A stretch of DNA of 64,000 nucleotides. Origin: Thozetella sp. PMI_491 (Eukaryota; Ascomycota; Sordariomycetes; Chaetosphaeriales; Chaetosphaeriaceae). Location of the stretch: assembly GCA_021432635.1 (NCBI GenBank), contig MU270022.1, positions 1,054,001-1,118,000 of the forward strand. The letters run 5' to 3'. Shown one piece after another: positions 53,210 through 64,000 of this stretch; position 1 is the stretch's first letter, and every line of letters begins with the position of its first letter. The position numbers and the translations under genes are program-made. Below the pieces are notes generated by a model. The model saw nothing but the letters and a program-made list of their open reading frames with translations. It searched no databases and was not told the origin of the DNA.

Positions 53210-54996
53210 TTATAACTGAACCAATACTGCCTCTCCGGCACCAACCAAGACTTTCCCGGCGACTACCTTGCCTAGTGACTTCTCCCCTGTTATATGGCCA
53301 GTTTCGCTGACAGACTGCCCGGCGAATGTAATATTGTCAGCGATGTCAACACCGGGACTCGTTAGCCTCGAGACCTTGGCCTTGGCCCAGCCGTTTGGAA
53401 GTGCCAAAGCGGTATATGGCCTCTCAGCCGGGTTGAAAGTCGAATTCCAAACGTTGAGATTGACTGCTACAATAGTATCGAGTTTCCCTCCACTGTAGAG
53501 AGCGTAGGCGCCGAAGTTGGTCTCGTTGACTAAGACCTCTGTTTGCTTGTCCCCACCGGCGAAGGCTGCTGCATTGAAGAGGTTGCCGTAGTACATGGGT
53601 TTGACATGGGCGGCGGTGTCGTTATAGAAGATGGGCTGCCAGGGTGAATAGCGGTAGCGCGTCCCCATATGAAAATGGACACGTGATACCTGGAGAGAGG
53701 AGAGATACATGATATAGTCAACGGCCCAAACTGCGGAGGCCATAACGTCCGAGATGTTGAACGCTCCTTGGCATGAGATAGAGTTAGTCTCTCCAATGAC
53801 ATACTTGATGCCGGATCCAGCCGACACGTTTCCTAGGTAGTCATGGAACCAAACGCGTGACAACATGTTGGTGCGGTTGAACAGACTTGTTTCAATAGTA
53901 GGTCCGACACCTGTGTAGTGGCAGTTGGCGCCCATATACTATGTAGCAAGACTTGTGAGCACTCACTCGCTACTATACGGTATAGCTTCCACTCACCTCA
54001 TGATCGGCAACCGTCTTGGCTTTATCTGGACCCATTCCGTCTAGCTGGGCATTTTGGATGTTCCAGTCCGTTCTGTTGCTGATATGACGGGGAGCCTGAA
54101 AGGCACAACCTTGGAACAGCTGCATGGCGTCCACACCGGTGAGATTCTGACTAATTGCCGTCGCATATTCGTTCCACTGCGTCACGTAGCTCTGGATACT
54201 CCAGTTTGAAGGTCGACGTGAGCCACCGGCCCAGCCTAGAAGAAGGGAGTCTCAGCTTATGGTACATCGTGAGGAGCGCGAGGCGTAAGCTACCGTCTAC
54301 TTCGTTTCCTATCTCGAACGCATACAGAGAGTCTCTCAGGGCTGTATAGGCTGCATGAGCTTCAAGCACACACTGTGAAAGGCCGTCTCCCACATTGAAA
54401 AGGGTCTCGTTTTTAGGGTTGAAGAAGTTTAACCCTGCGCTCGCCTAGTTAGCCGACAAGGTAAACTAGCAGTCACCAACATGGCTTCAGCGTTCTTACC
54501 GTAGATATACTTCGTCCCCTTTGGAAATTGCTGGAATGATTGCATCCATGCTGGACCGAGAAATGACTTGGACGGCTGATCAGAAGACGGAGAGCTGAAA
54601 GGGTCAATAATAGCCTCAGCTTGATCTGTATAATACACGGCCGAGCTCTGGGTGCTGCCACCGGCGCGAATTATGGGATAGGCCCCTGATATGTCGTATA
54701 GATTCTGAATAACTTGGCGAGAGAATAGGTTAGGATCACTAGGTGGTTAATTAGCAGGCCATTATGATCTGGCTCTAACGGCCTTAGTCTCACGTGTTGT
54801 TCCCCGCAAAGTCGGCCATGTAAGAGAACTCAATGGAGAATGACTGATATGCCGCATCGACGACTTGCCGCCCCAGAGCAGGTGTAGCGGGCGGCGATAG
54901 TACTATGGTGTTGGTCACATTTGGCTTCGAGCACAGTTTCGCCGCCGCGTGCGTGGCCAAGAGAACCAAAGCCGATAGTCTAGCGGTGGAAGTCAT
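53210..54996 (-). CDS. secreted GH79 glycoside hydrolase (beta-glucuronidase/heparanase-like)
   Basis: About 500 residues in roughly six exons. The start at 54996 gives a clear signal peptide (SALVLLATHAAAKLC). The catalytic barrel follows: FSIEFSYMADFAGN, IRAGGSTQSS, the acid/base region AFEIGNEVD (Asn-Glu), WNEYATAISQNL, and the nucleophile region IKYVIGETNSISCQG (Glu). A C-terminal beta domain (TEVLVNETNFGAYALYSGGKLDTIVAVNLNVWNS) ends the protein at 53210. Several N-x-S/T sites fit secretion. GH79 enzymes remove glucuronic or 4-O-methyl-glucuronic acid from polysaccharides or glucuronides. Intron borders in the middle (near 53.95, 54.24, 54.43 and 54.75 kb) were placed only roughly. Confidence 0.85.
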
Positions 54997-55855
54997 CTTA
55001 GCTTCACGTGCCTAAAACAGCTCGTGCATTTACGTCACTTTGCTGGCTTGGCAGTCACGCCCATATAAACTCTTATCGGCAATCGAACGGTGTTTGACGG
55101 TAATTGGAGTATTACAGAGCTGGAGAGTAAAGCTACAGTTCGCTGGCTACTCCGCCGAGGGAGGGGCGGCCTGAAAGATAGCAGCCGTAATGTTATGTGT
55201 ATATCCATGCACGGAGCGAATCGACGTAAGTATGTGACATCGGCTCTCTATAGCTTTTTGGATAATACTTGTTTAATGTGTGTTCTAGAATCCGGAGAGA
55301 GCTTTCATGTGGTCGGGATTAATTTTTCCGGCCAGATATCGATCACGGCATGTCTGCTCCCTTTCTTATCCGCAAGTCAAGGGTGGTAGTGCTTCGCGAG
55401 GTTTAATGTTGGATGGTCTCTAGCCTGGCTCTCGGAGCAATGTACCCCGCATTCAGCTTTGAGAAACAACCGGACGCTGTATTAACCCGCGCCACTTGCC
55501 CCGTGGCCCCGCGCAACTTCCCCCGCGTCTTTCCCCATGGGGTTCCCTTGCAACGAACCAGCGGGACAAGTACTTAGGTAGGTAACCTGCACTCGTTCCT
55601 CGCAAGTTCCTCAAGGCAGAACTAGCTCAAGGCCACGTCACTATCAAGGTCGAATAATCTAAGTGACGTGCTGCTTCAACCTTCTCAGGTGTTCCTTTGC
55701 TTCGTCTAGTCCTCCATCCTCCTTGCAAATAGTGAATCGAAGATAGTTGTTGGCTAAGTGAGCATTTTCTGGGAGATAAATTTCAGTTGGTTCAGCGTAG
55801 ACACGAACTAGCGAACTCCCGGCCAAAGTACGCCGATGAAGACTCTTGGGGGTAA
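54997..55855. other. intergenic, GH79 promoter and TF 3' flank
   Basis: About 860 bases. It contains the word TAGGTAGGTAACCTG near 55574, also present near 49004. A 66-codon minus-strand frame at 55659-55859 overlaps the regulator stop and is probably its 3' UTR. Confidence 0.4.
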
Positions 55856-57601
55856 TCAAAACAGAACCAGTCCCGGATACTTTCCCTTCATCAGATCTTC
55901 CCAGTTTACACGCTCGCCTTGGTTGGTTCTTTGCCAGACCTCGTCTAGGAGGCGGTGGGCGACAAAAATATTTCCAAATCCGATAGTCGTTTCCATGAGA
56001 TTAAGCCTATATTCAACTGTAAGGCGGTTCGGCTTTGTCATGCTGCCGATTCCCGCCATGAACAAAGGAAATAGGAGATGAGCCTCGACCTCCGACCCCG
56101 GGCGAATGAGCGACAAGGCCGAAAGAATGTTGTCAGATGCCTTCATGATCTGGGGGTCGTCGTTCTTGAGATGTCTAGCTACCTGTAGCAAGCGCATTGT
56201 AGCGGCCCATTGCATCGCAAAGCCCACCGCCCTGGCCTCAGCCATTATTCTAGACGGTTCAGTCGCCTCAGGCGGATTCCAGCTCTGTAGGGAGAGTTCG
56301 ATCCTCTCCGCCTCCAGTTGGGCATCTTGGACCGAAAGTTTAGCCTGGCGAGCGGATAGTTTGTTGATGGCTACTATCGCCTCGTACAGACTGGCATGCA
56401 CCCCGAAGAGCGGATGAATTTGCCTTATCCCTTCAATTGTTGTCTCGATCGATCTTTGTAGCGAGGGGCCGTATCTTCCAGGCGTGTTTTCTGAGGTAAT
56501 TGAAGATACACACGAGAGATAGTTGTACAATTCTATCAGTGAATCGATCGGGGCCTCGGTCAGATAACCCTCGGTCTGATCGAGGAGCGCTCTTGCGCCA
56601 TGAAGATGCAAGAGCCATTTTCTAGAGTTTCCCAGGCAAATCTAAGCCAAGATTAGCAGACAGCCTTCGGGCCGAAGGAAGCTATTCCCTACCTCTGTAA
56701 GACACAGAAGAAGAGTTGCAGCAAGAGCTGGTATAGAAGCCTCGTGGTCATTCAGATCCGTCATAAGTGCTTGTAGGGCTTGGCTTCGATGAACGCAAAG
56801 GTCGTGCTCAAAATCTGGATAAACCTGGGCAAGATGACACGAAGAGAAGGCGAGAAGAGAGTGCCGCATCAGCCCACTCTCCAACGCCATAGGCACAATC
56901 ACACGCAGGAAGGGGTTGAGCTTGTCGTCCACAAGCGCGAGGGCACGCGAAACATATTGCAAGAAATGGTTGAGGAGATGCCTCTCTCCTATTGTCCAGC
57001 TCTTGATCGCCTGGTGTGTCACCCCAGTCAAGTTGTTGAGCGCGGTAGAGGGTAGGAAAGTAGCCAGGCCAAGCTCGTCATCGCTCGCACATGGAAGCCC
57101 CAGCGAGGTGAGGGCAGTGCTACCTGCCAGGGTCGCGGCCCTGGTACTCTCCACTTGGTTGTCCGACTCAATCAGGGTAAGCCAGTCGGAGAAGGAGGAG
57201 AGTCGTGCGGGCAAGTCGTGGCCATCGGAGCTTTCCGCTGCAGCCCACGTGATGAAGGCACTCGAGGACAGGTAGGTATCTGTCATAGAAGGCACCGCCT
57301 GCTCGTAATCGAGTGGCGGCGTGCACACGAGGCCAAGGCGGTCGCAGTCAGAGCATACGGGTTGCTTCTCGTCGCACTTCTTGCGCCGTTGTCGGCAGCT
57401 CAAGCATCCGGTCGCAGATTTGGTGTGTCTGGTCTTCGTTCTCATCCTCCTAGCAAGGGAGGCATTTTCATTGCTCACAACAACACCCGTCCCATAGCGG
57501 CAGGATAGCGACAGGCGTTTGCATCGTGCGCATGGAAGCTCTTTGGTACAAAGGGACTTGATAGCCTTACAGGTCTGACAAGCGGTGCTCCTGCGGCCCA
57601 T
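55856..57601 (-). CDS. transcription factor with two tandem Zn(II)2Cys6 domains
   Basis: About 560 residues in two exons: the first from 57601 to about 56694, the second from about 56641 to 55856 (joint LCLTE/ICLGNSRKWLL). Residues 8-34 form one complete zinc cluster (CQTCKAIKSLC, CARCKRLSLSC; C-x2-C-x6-C-x5-C-x2-C-x6-C). Residues 66-92 form a second complete one (CLSCRQRRKKC, CSDCDRLGLVC; x6 in the middle). A basic linker RRMRTKTRHTK joins them. The rest is a PF11951-like domain (SSSAFITWAAAESSDG, LLNHFLQYVSRAL, LMRHSLLAFSSCHLAQV). Nearly all family members have one cluster, so this double arrangement is unusual. It is divergent from the HSL-type hydrolase across 600 bases. Confidence 0.85.
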
Positions 57602-58197
57602 GGTGTGCGACGGAACACGGATCCGGGTAGTTGACTTAATTAACTAGGCGGCTTCCAGGAGAGCAGTGTGTGTTTCACGAAACACTAAGTCTCGGACAAA
57701 TCAACAGAAGCAGCAGCCTGGAGAACCAGCTCGAGGGAGACTGTTCCTATGTCGCCACACTTGCACCTTCGCCCGAGCTCTGAGGAAGTTGGCAATGTCC
57801 CCGCAGCAGAGGTGTGTCGTTGCAGGGCTTTGCGGTACTAGCTTTCTCGGCGGGATGGTGGCCCCGGGGTCGGCATCAAAGGCCACTAGTAGAAACTGTC
57901 GCAGCTTAGGCCGACTGAGGCCGACTGGGGCGAGTAGAAACCCCGTCTCTCGCCGTTTTCCACTCCTCCGTTTTGCCCAATTTTGGCCCCACCTAACATG
58001 GCTGATTTAGCACGACATTCATGAGATAAGATGGTAGGTGGGTAGGTACCTAGGGAAGTACTCAGTGTAAGGCCGCCATCGATTTAAAGCGCGTTCGTGT
58101 GATCAGAGACGGCAGATGGCACCCGCAATTCCCCATCCCCCTTCCCTCCCTCCTTCTTCTTCCTTTACGCATACTCAAAACTACGATATCTCTCATT
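57602..58197. promoter_or_regulatory. divergent promoter between double-zinc regulator and hydrolase
   Basis: About 600 bases shared by two divergent genes. It contains the direct repeat AGGCCGACTG (57909, 57919) and a GTAGGTGGGTAGGTACCTAGG stretch near 58035. No gene seen. Confidence 0.45.
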
Positions 58198-59399
58198 ATG
58201 GCATCGATACATGACCCCGAGACATGGAGTGAATGGGGCAACATTGACGAGGAGTTTGCCACGGTATCTAAAGGCGGAAAGTTTCTCAAATATTACTAGG
58301 CACGGTGCACTAACGGATGAAGCAGATGATGGAAAATAATGTGCCGCGAAGGTTCCTCCCGGTGAACCTACCGAACCTGGCCAACATGCGTGAGGATTGG
58401 GCTGTGAAGTGCACCGCTGACACCGTAGCTTTGATGGAAGGCACCAACGGTGCTGTCGTAGAGGAAGTGGTATTTATTCCTATACGAAACGGATCGACTG
58501 CTCGCTGCTTGGTCTTTAAACCCAGGGGGAATCCCACCGAAGGGATGCCATTGGTCTTGCTTATCCATGGCGGCGGGTTTCTGTTTGGGTTGGCCGAGAT
58601 GGAGGCAGCCACTTGCATCCGCCTCGTCCAAGCCTTCGGGTGCATTGCTGTGAGCCTCGACTACAAACTTGCTCCGGAAACAAAGTTTCCAGTAGCCTAC
58701 GAAGATTGCTGGGACGCCCTACAGTGGGTAAGTAGCTAGAAGTCTCCTCAAAGCAGATGCTCACTAGCATGCATACTGATGCTCTGGCCTTAGATTGCAG
58801 GAAATGTTTCCACTCTTGGAGCTGACCTCTCTAAAGGTTTTGTGCTTGGGGGTACTTCTTCTGGCGGGCAACTGGCAGCTGCACTGTCGCACCAAGCACG
58901 CGATGAAGAGCTTTCACCTCCTTTGACAGGTGTCTATCTCAATGCTACTTCCATCGTTCATCCAGAGGCGATTCCGGCGAAATACAGGCCATGGCATACA
59001 AGCCTGAGGCAGAATGAGGGCAAAGCAGGACTCTCACAGAAGACGCAGAACCTTTTTTTCGAAGCGGTGCGGCCGGATATCGAATCCGACTTGTGGAATC
59101 CCCTAAATTGGAGCACTGGACACGAAAATCTTCCACCAACATACTTCCAGGCCTGCGGTGCAGATATCCAGCGCGACGATTCCTTGGTCTACGAACGCGT
59201 GCTGAGACTCGAGTATGCTGTAGAGACGAGGATTGATATCTACCCAGGTCTTCCCCATGTATTCTGGTACATGTATCCCGGCCACTCCGCGTGCGATAAA
59301 TTCTATCTAGACGCTGTGAGGGGAATTGGCTGGTTGTTGGAGGCACGAAGAGACGAATCACATCCTATGTCGTCGGGAAGTCTTGTCACGAGCAATTAA
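58198..59399 (+). CDS. HSL-type alpha/beta hydrolase (esterase/lipase)
   Basis: Three exons (58198-58263, 58326-58727, 58794-59399) give 357 residues. The first intron has a good CTAAC branch point. The hormone-sensitive-lipase family hallmarks are LLIHGGGFLFG (oxyanion hole HGGG), the nucleophile GGTSSGGQLA (GxSxG), the aspartate in CGADIQRDD and the histidine in GLPHVFW. It hydrolyses short acyl or carbamoyl esters in the cytosol. It is divergent from the double-zinc regulator and convergent with the sugar porter, which suggests it belongs to the same regulated unit. Confidence 0.9.
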
Positions 59400-59594
59400 C
59401 ATGGTTTTCACTCCTGTGTCAATGAAAGCTGGTTGCGCACAAATTCCTTCTGCCTAAATTGCAGCCCTGGGTAGACTCTCCGGTCCATCTCAAGATCTGC
59501 AATGTATACATTCTCTCTCGGGCCCCTCCTTCCACCTTCCTCGTCCCTTCTTCCTTCAGTCTGTAACCTAGCCCCAAGCTCTCCGCTCATGTTG

Positions 59595-61384
59595 TTAAAC
59601 ATCTTCAACCTTTTCGGAATCCGCTTTTCCATGATTCGCCGAAGTTTCAACCTCAGCTAACTGTGCACCGAAGCCCCTCGTCTGGTATTGGCTGAACTTC
59701 CAGACCGATACTTTCTTCTCGAAGAGCTCATCAAGCTCCTCCAGGGAACGGAAGCCGGTTTCTGGGAGGAATAGAAGGCACCATATCACCGTAACTAGAC
59801 TAAAACCTCCCCATAGGAAGCCGATCTTCGCACCGATCGCAGCTTGGATATAGGGGCTGACAAATGTAATGATGAGAGATGTGGAAAAGGCGGCAAATGT
59901 GGCAACCGTGATTGTTTTCTCCCTAAGCTGCAAGCTTGGGACCTCAGCAGTGACAATCCACACACTGAGAACGGTTAGCGCGTTATCATCTCGGGATGAG
60001 TGCGAGTAGGTACTTACCAGCTCTCCCACCCGATACCCTGGATGAACTCCCAGATAAAAAGGCATGCCAAGGCACCTTGCACTAACGAGTAGTCATTTGC
60101 CTGAGAGCCATCTTGGATTCCAGCTACGGCTAGCAAGCAACCAGCCATGATGACTGCACAAATCACCATGAGCCACCGCCGGCCGACGCGATCGGGAATG
60201 TAGAAGCCGCAAAAGACAGCGGCAGTCATGGTGAACCGAAATAGGACCGAGATCTTGTATACATCCGTAAAATTAAGAGCTTGGAAGAATACGACCAGGT
60301 AAGAGGCCATAAAGGAGCTTCCTTGCGCCTGCTGAAAACACTGAACGCCGGTGGCAATAAGTGTTCGGCGGAGGTTGGGTCCCCTGCAGGCATCAATCAG
60401 CTACCGTATCCGAGTAAATGGGGCCTAGGATGGAGATTGGAATACTTGAAGCATTCTTTCCAGGAGTTACTAAAGTTTTTTCGATTCTCCTCTTCCGCGG
60501 CGACGATTAGTCTCACCTCGTACTCGATGACGTCCGAAGGAGTGTTGCTGCGAAGGGCTCCCAAGGCTTTCTGCGCGTCGGCTTCGCGACCCTTGCCCAC
60601 GAGCCATCTGGGACTTTCCGGGATGAGGAATGATCCAGGAATAAATACCACAGGTATAGTAAACTGTAGAACCATGGGCAGGCGATAAGCCCATTGGTTG
60701 GCCCACAGGTTGGATCCCCACATGGAGACAAAGACCAAAAGGGCACCTAATCCGATGGCGAATTGATAGGAGTTGATAATCGTACCGCGCGTCGATACCG
60801 GCGCACACTCAGCGAGATACGCCGGGATGGCGTTGGAAAGAAGACCCAAAGCTGCAGAATTGACAACGCGGCCAACAGTGATCTGCCAGTAGGACGATAC
60901 CGCCGAAACCTGGATGATAATACCAACCACCGAGACGACGGATCCGACTCGGAAAGTTACGAGACGCCCAAGCCTGTTGCCAACTAGCCCAGAGAGTAAG
61001 GCACCTATAGCGAGGCCGGCAAGAGGCGCACCGCTCCCAGCGGACTGCCAGCTCGACGGAATCACCCATGCCTTGGTTGTAGGATCATAGATGCCGAAAT
61101 CTTTCTTGAACTGTGCCATGCCCAGAACTCCAGCCCAGTAGCCGAAATCTGAACGCACTAGTTAATGACAGCTCTTATAAATCGGCTGCGCATTTAACGA
61201 ACCTATTCCATACCCACAGCCTCCGAGCTGTAGAGATGAGGTGTGTTGTAAGCGGGAACTCGTTCTAGCAGAAGTTCAAACTAGTTGAAATACTTACAGA
61301 GCCAAATAGAGCGACCAAGAAAGTCATGCGGGTCATGTCTTCAAATAAATTCACCTTGCGGCGGCTGGCTCCGTTTGATTCCAT
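59595..61384 (-). CDS. MFS sugar porter (SP family) transporter
   Basis: About 510 residues, 12-TM sugar/H+ symporter in the plasma membrane. Exon 1 begins at 61384 (MESNGASRRKVNLFED...LVALFGS). Following exons show GALLSGLVGNRLGRL (the G-R motif between TM2 and TM3), QITVGRVVNSAALGLLSNAIPAYLAECAP, the PESPRWL signature after TM6, FQQAQGSSFMASYL, GRRWLMVICAVIMAG and the C-terminal PETGFRSLEELDELF. Introns lie near 61.15-61.3, 60.31-60.42 and 59.96-60.02 kb. It probably imports a sugar or sugar-acid released by the GH79 enzyme, or a cyclic polyol or quinate-like compound; the substrate is not readable. Confidence 0.85.
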
Positions 61385-62264
61385 CCCGACACTGTAGCAT
61401 CAGAGTAGCTGCGATGGAAGAATGTTAATTCACAACCTAGGCCGCAGAGCCGCCTTATATCTACACTCGGAAAGACGGAGGAGCCAGAATAGAAGAGGCA
61501 GATCGGGGAAGGGTGAAGAGCGTCCGTGCTGTTCAGGCCGCCTTGGCTGCGGAAAGTGGGTTCGGAAACAGGGATATCACAGGATTTGGCCTGGGGAGTG
61601 CGTCTCCAGTAACTCGAATGCGCCGCCGAAGGGTTATCTGACGGCCATTATCAATTGCTGAACTTGATTGGCAAGCAAATTCCGGGGTATCATGCTTCGA
61701 TCCTGTTCCCGAGATGATGGAGACAGATAAGGGGTCTGTAGTGTTAGTGCACCCCGGAGCCATCAATCGGCAAGGGTTCCCCGAGATACCAAACCTTTCC
61801 AGCCCCTCCAGAACGTTAATGCTATCCTGCTGGTTGTCAATTTGCGACTATGTGGGCACCCAAGTGCGACGGCCTTTGCCCAAAGCGGCTCTAGCCAGTA
61901 AGAAGAAGGCTGGAGGTGATACCGGGAGCTATTTTGACCAGGCGCATCTCTAAACGACGGAGAATGCTAGAGGCTACTGCTGACTGGGCCCGCTAAGCAA
62001 GCTAAATGGCCGCCTAGCCCATCCGTAGATCACACGTCACCGGCAGAGAAGAAGTGGAGCAGCGTTCCGGCCAGGGTGCCCGATAGCGCACCGTTTGTGC
62101 TGTCCCCTATAGGTAGGTAGGTATGTACAGGGTACTTCGTGGCTAAGGAACTTGTTGGGTCACACGGTAGGACTTGCATTACACGGGAATCTTGACTTGT
62201 CCAGCCGAAGCACAGACTACATATTTTGCTAGCGTACACGACAATGAATTCGTGGCCATGATGC
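61385..62264. other. intergenic, nothing coding seen
   Basis: About 880 bases containing the sugar-porter promoter and the dioxygenase 3' flank. It has a short AGGTAGGTAGGTATGTAC repeat near 62110. No gene recognised. Confidence 0.4.
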
Positions 62265-63357
62265 TTAGTACGGCTTTGCACCCGCAAGCTTCAATAACTT
62301 GTCGCTAAGTTCGGGCACCTGCAGTGGCTGATCGCGATCCCTCGGGTCGCGTGTTCCATCTGGAAGCCGGGCAAGCGTCGGGCCCGGTTTGATGTGTTCG
62401 TACGGCCAGTGGGTGGTACTTCCCCAGCTCTCAAATTTGTTCTTCTTCAATGCCAGCTGGTCCGAGCTGGCCAGCTTGGCCGGCATGTATGTGGCATAGA
62501 CGGCAGTGCGGATTGTATTCCCCCTTTCCGTAGGGTCCGACCCGTAGTGGATTGTTCGGGAATCCCACAGTATCAAGTCACCAGGCTCCGCGCACACTTT
62601 ATGCGAGCGTAAACCTCGCGCCGAGAACCATTCCAGTTCCTCCTTGTTGAAGATATAGACGTCTTTCATGGCGGGGGAGGCGGAGATGTCCGGGTGTTTG
62701 TCAGGGGACAGAATCAACGGGTGCGTGTCAAAGAACTCATCATTCAGCTTGTGCGATCCCGGGAACACCACCAGGCCGCCGTCTTCAGGCCCGGATGGAG
62801 AGAGGTGGATGATACCTTGCACACAGTGCAAGCCTCTCTTGTACGGACTTTGATCAATATGTTCCCAGGGGCGTCGAGCCGGGAGGTCTCTGCGGTTTGG
62901 GAAGGTGATGTTAAGACAGTCGAAGCTGACTAGCAGTTCATCTGTGCCCCAGAGCTTACTGAACGCGTCCAGCACTCCGGGCTCCATCCTAGCATCCCAC
63001 ATGAACTTTTCGTGGGAGACACAGTACGCCCCAAACGCCCTAATTGCATTTTGGATGGGCAGGTTCTCCGATGTCCAAGTTTCCGGGTTCTCGAAGTCAA
63101 TTTTCGTTCCGAATGAACGGAGCCAGTTGTAGCATTGTTCGCGGTAGTGGGCTGCGCGGTTTTTAGGAACAGCTCCTTTCACGACGACAAACCCGTTCTC
63201 GATAAGCTCGGCCCGCCAATCGTCGAATTTCTCATATCTAAGTTGAGCGCGTCGTCAATACTAGTCTTTTGCCACCTTGCGAGTTCACTTACTTGGCAAG
63301 GGTTGCGATCGGTGGGTATGCCAAAGCAGGTGAAGATTCGTGAGCTAAAGCAGCCAT
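62265..63357 (-). CDS. phytanoyl-CoA dioxygenase (PhyH) family Fe(II)/2OG oxygenase
   Basis: Two exons (63357-63293, 63237-62265) encode 345 residues. The iron ligands are visible: HID in PWEHIDQSPY and the distal His in DSRTIHYGSDP; the 2-oxoglutarate arginine is in GNTIRTAVYATY. GGLVVFPGSHKLNDEFF is the usual jelly-roll segment before the distal His. Such enzymes hydroxylate small molecules or lipids in the cytosol or peroxisome. There is no obvious C-terminal peroxisomal signal (it ends AKPY). It could act in the adjacent catabolic block or modify a metabolite. The start is set by MAALAHESS and a canonical GTAAGT intron. Confidence 0.88.
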
Positions 63358-63574
63358 GATGTGTCTGCTAAACGGCCTTCTCGTAAATTAACAAAGGCAA
63401 TATTATCTACGACGAGAAAGTGCTTGATAGGATCAGGAGGAAATAGAATCCAGCTGTTTCGCTTCTGTTTAGTAAAATGAGGCGTGGTAGCTCAGTACAA
63501 GCTGTATATATTATATCTTAGTCGTCAGATATTCCGTCGTTCATGATCCTAACCAGCAGTGGGCTCGGTCTCTA

Positions 63575-63997
63575 TTACAGGTTTTCTCGAATGTCATGAG
63601 AGGCGGCGAATTGTACCCAAGGCACCTCGTTAGACCGATTGCATGCATCATACATTGGTGAGTTGGCAGAATAATCGCATTCCACTACTTTCTTTCTGAT
63701 ATCTAAGGCTATCGCAGAGCTTGATCTATGTACTCTTACAAGCTCGGAGCTACGAGACCTTTCACTTGTCGAATCTGTACCAGGACCGTAGAGACAGGAC
63801 ATGTCAGCCATCGGGCGGAGAGCGCCCGTGAGACGCAAGCGGCGCATCTCTTTTTGAGCTAGCCGTGTATACTGCTTCAGATTCTCTCGGTACTCCGATG
63901 TCAAAACAAGCTGGGGCGCTGAGAGAAGCGACAAGCCATGTGCCTGCACGGCCGAAAACGGGCTCGCAAACAGCTTAAGACATATCCCGTCGTTCGC
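63575..63997 (-). CDS. unrecognised reading frame, probably a gene fragment running off the window
   Basis: Frame open from 63997 to the stop at 63575, about 140 codons, no ATG at its start and an in-frame stop at the very end of the window. Readable segments include LKLFASPFSAVQAHG, LTSEYRENLKQY and LAQKEMRRLRLTG. It could be the last exon of a gene whose earlier exons lie beyond 64000. I do not recognise the family, and it may not be a gene. Confidence 0.3.
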   Translation of the reverse strand, partial: ANDGICLKLFASPFSAVQAHGLSLLSAPQLVLTSEYRENLKQYTRLAQKEMRRLRLTGALRPMADMSCLYGPGTDSTSERSRSSELVRVHRSSSAIALDIRKKVVECDYSANSPMYDACNRSNEVPWVQFAASHDIRENL

Positions 63998-64000
63998 TTA

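Noticed and set aside
55659-55859. small minus-strand frame as a separate gene
   Set aside because: It overlaps the stop region of the double-zinc regulator and has no recognisable domain; more likely 3' UTR.

Overview
The window is nuclear DNA of a filamentous ascomycete (Pezizomycotina, most likely a Sordariomycete). Genes carry short 45-120 nt introns with GTRNGT donors and YAG acceptors. Intergenic DNA is GC-rich with many G/C homopolymer runs and AGGTAGGT-type words. The gene families are typical of fungal secondary metabolism: a PKS-NRPS, Zn(II)2Cys6 regulators, MFS pumps and a P450. Species assignment is inference only.

Layout. 1-13 kb is a flank rich in regulators and transporters: a truncated-by-window Dal5-type permease, a 14-TM efflux pump, three Zn2Cys6 factor genes (one a 5' remnant welded to the 3' remnant of another Dal5-like permease), and a double GFA-domain protein. 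13.4-42.1 kb is the core biosynthetic cluster: a nine-exon PKS-NRPS of about 4018 residues (KS-AT-DH-MT-psiKR/ER0-KR-ACP-C-A-T-R), a pathway-type Zn2Cys6 regulator, a rhodopsin-like seven-TM protein, a cytochrome P450, a DHA2 exporter, a trans-acting enoyl reductase and a CocE/NonD (S15) hydrolase. 42.1-43.6 kb is a gene-free AT-richer spacer with a tRNA-derived SINE-like element. 43.6-64 kb is a second accessory block: a Zn2Cys6/PF11951 regulator, a cyclase-family enzyme, another Zn2Cys6 factor, a class II aldolase, a secreted GH79 glycosidase, a regulator with two tandem Zn2Cys6 domains, an HSL-type hydrolase, a sugar porter and a PhyH dioxygenase. This block looks catabolic rather than biosynthetic.

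How the core works together (inference from family knowledge). The PKS half would build a C-methylated, reduced chain. Its own enoyl reductase region is vestigial, so the MDR protein at 38.2 kb should act in trans, as LovC/TenC/ApdC do. The A-T-R half looks able to load an amino acid and release reductively (the R domain keeps Y-x3-K). However, the condensation domain carries HSLVVDG instead of HHxxxDG, so its catalytic second histidine is a serine. Together with a GxSYxG hydrolase in the cluster, a P450 lacking the I-helix threonine, and no recognisable Diels-Alderase, this points to an offloading or assembly logic that differs from the characterised tetramate/pyrrolidone clusters.
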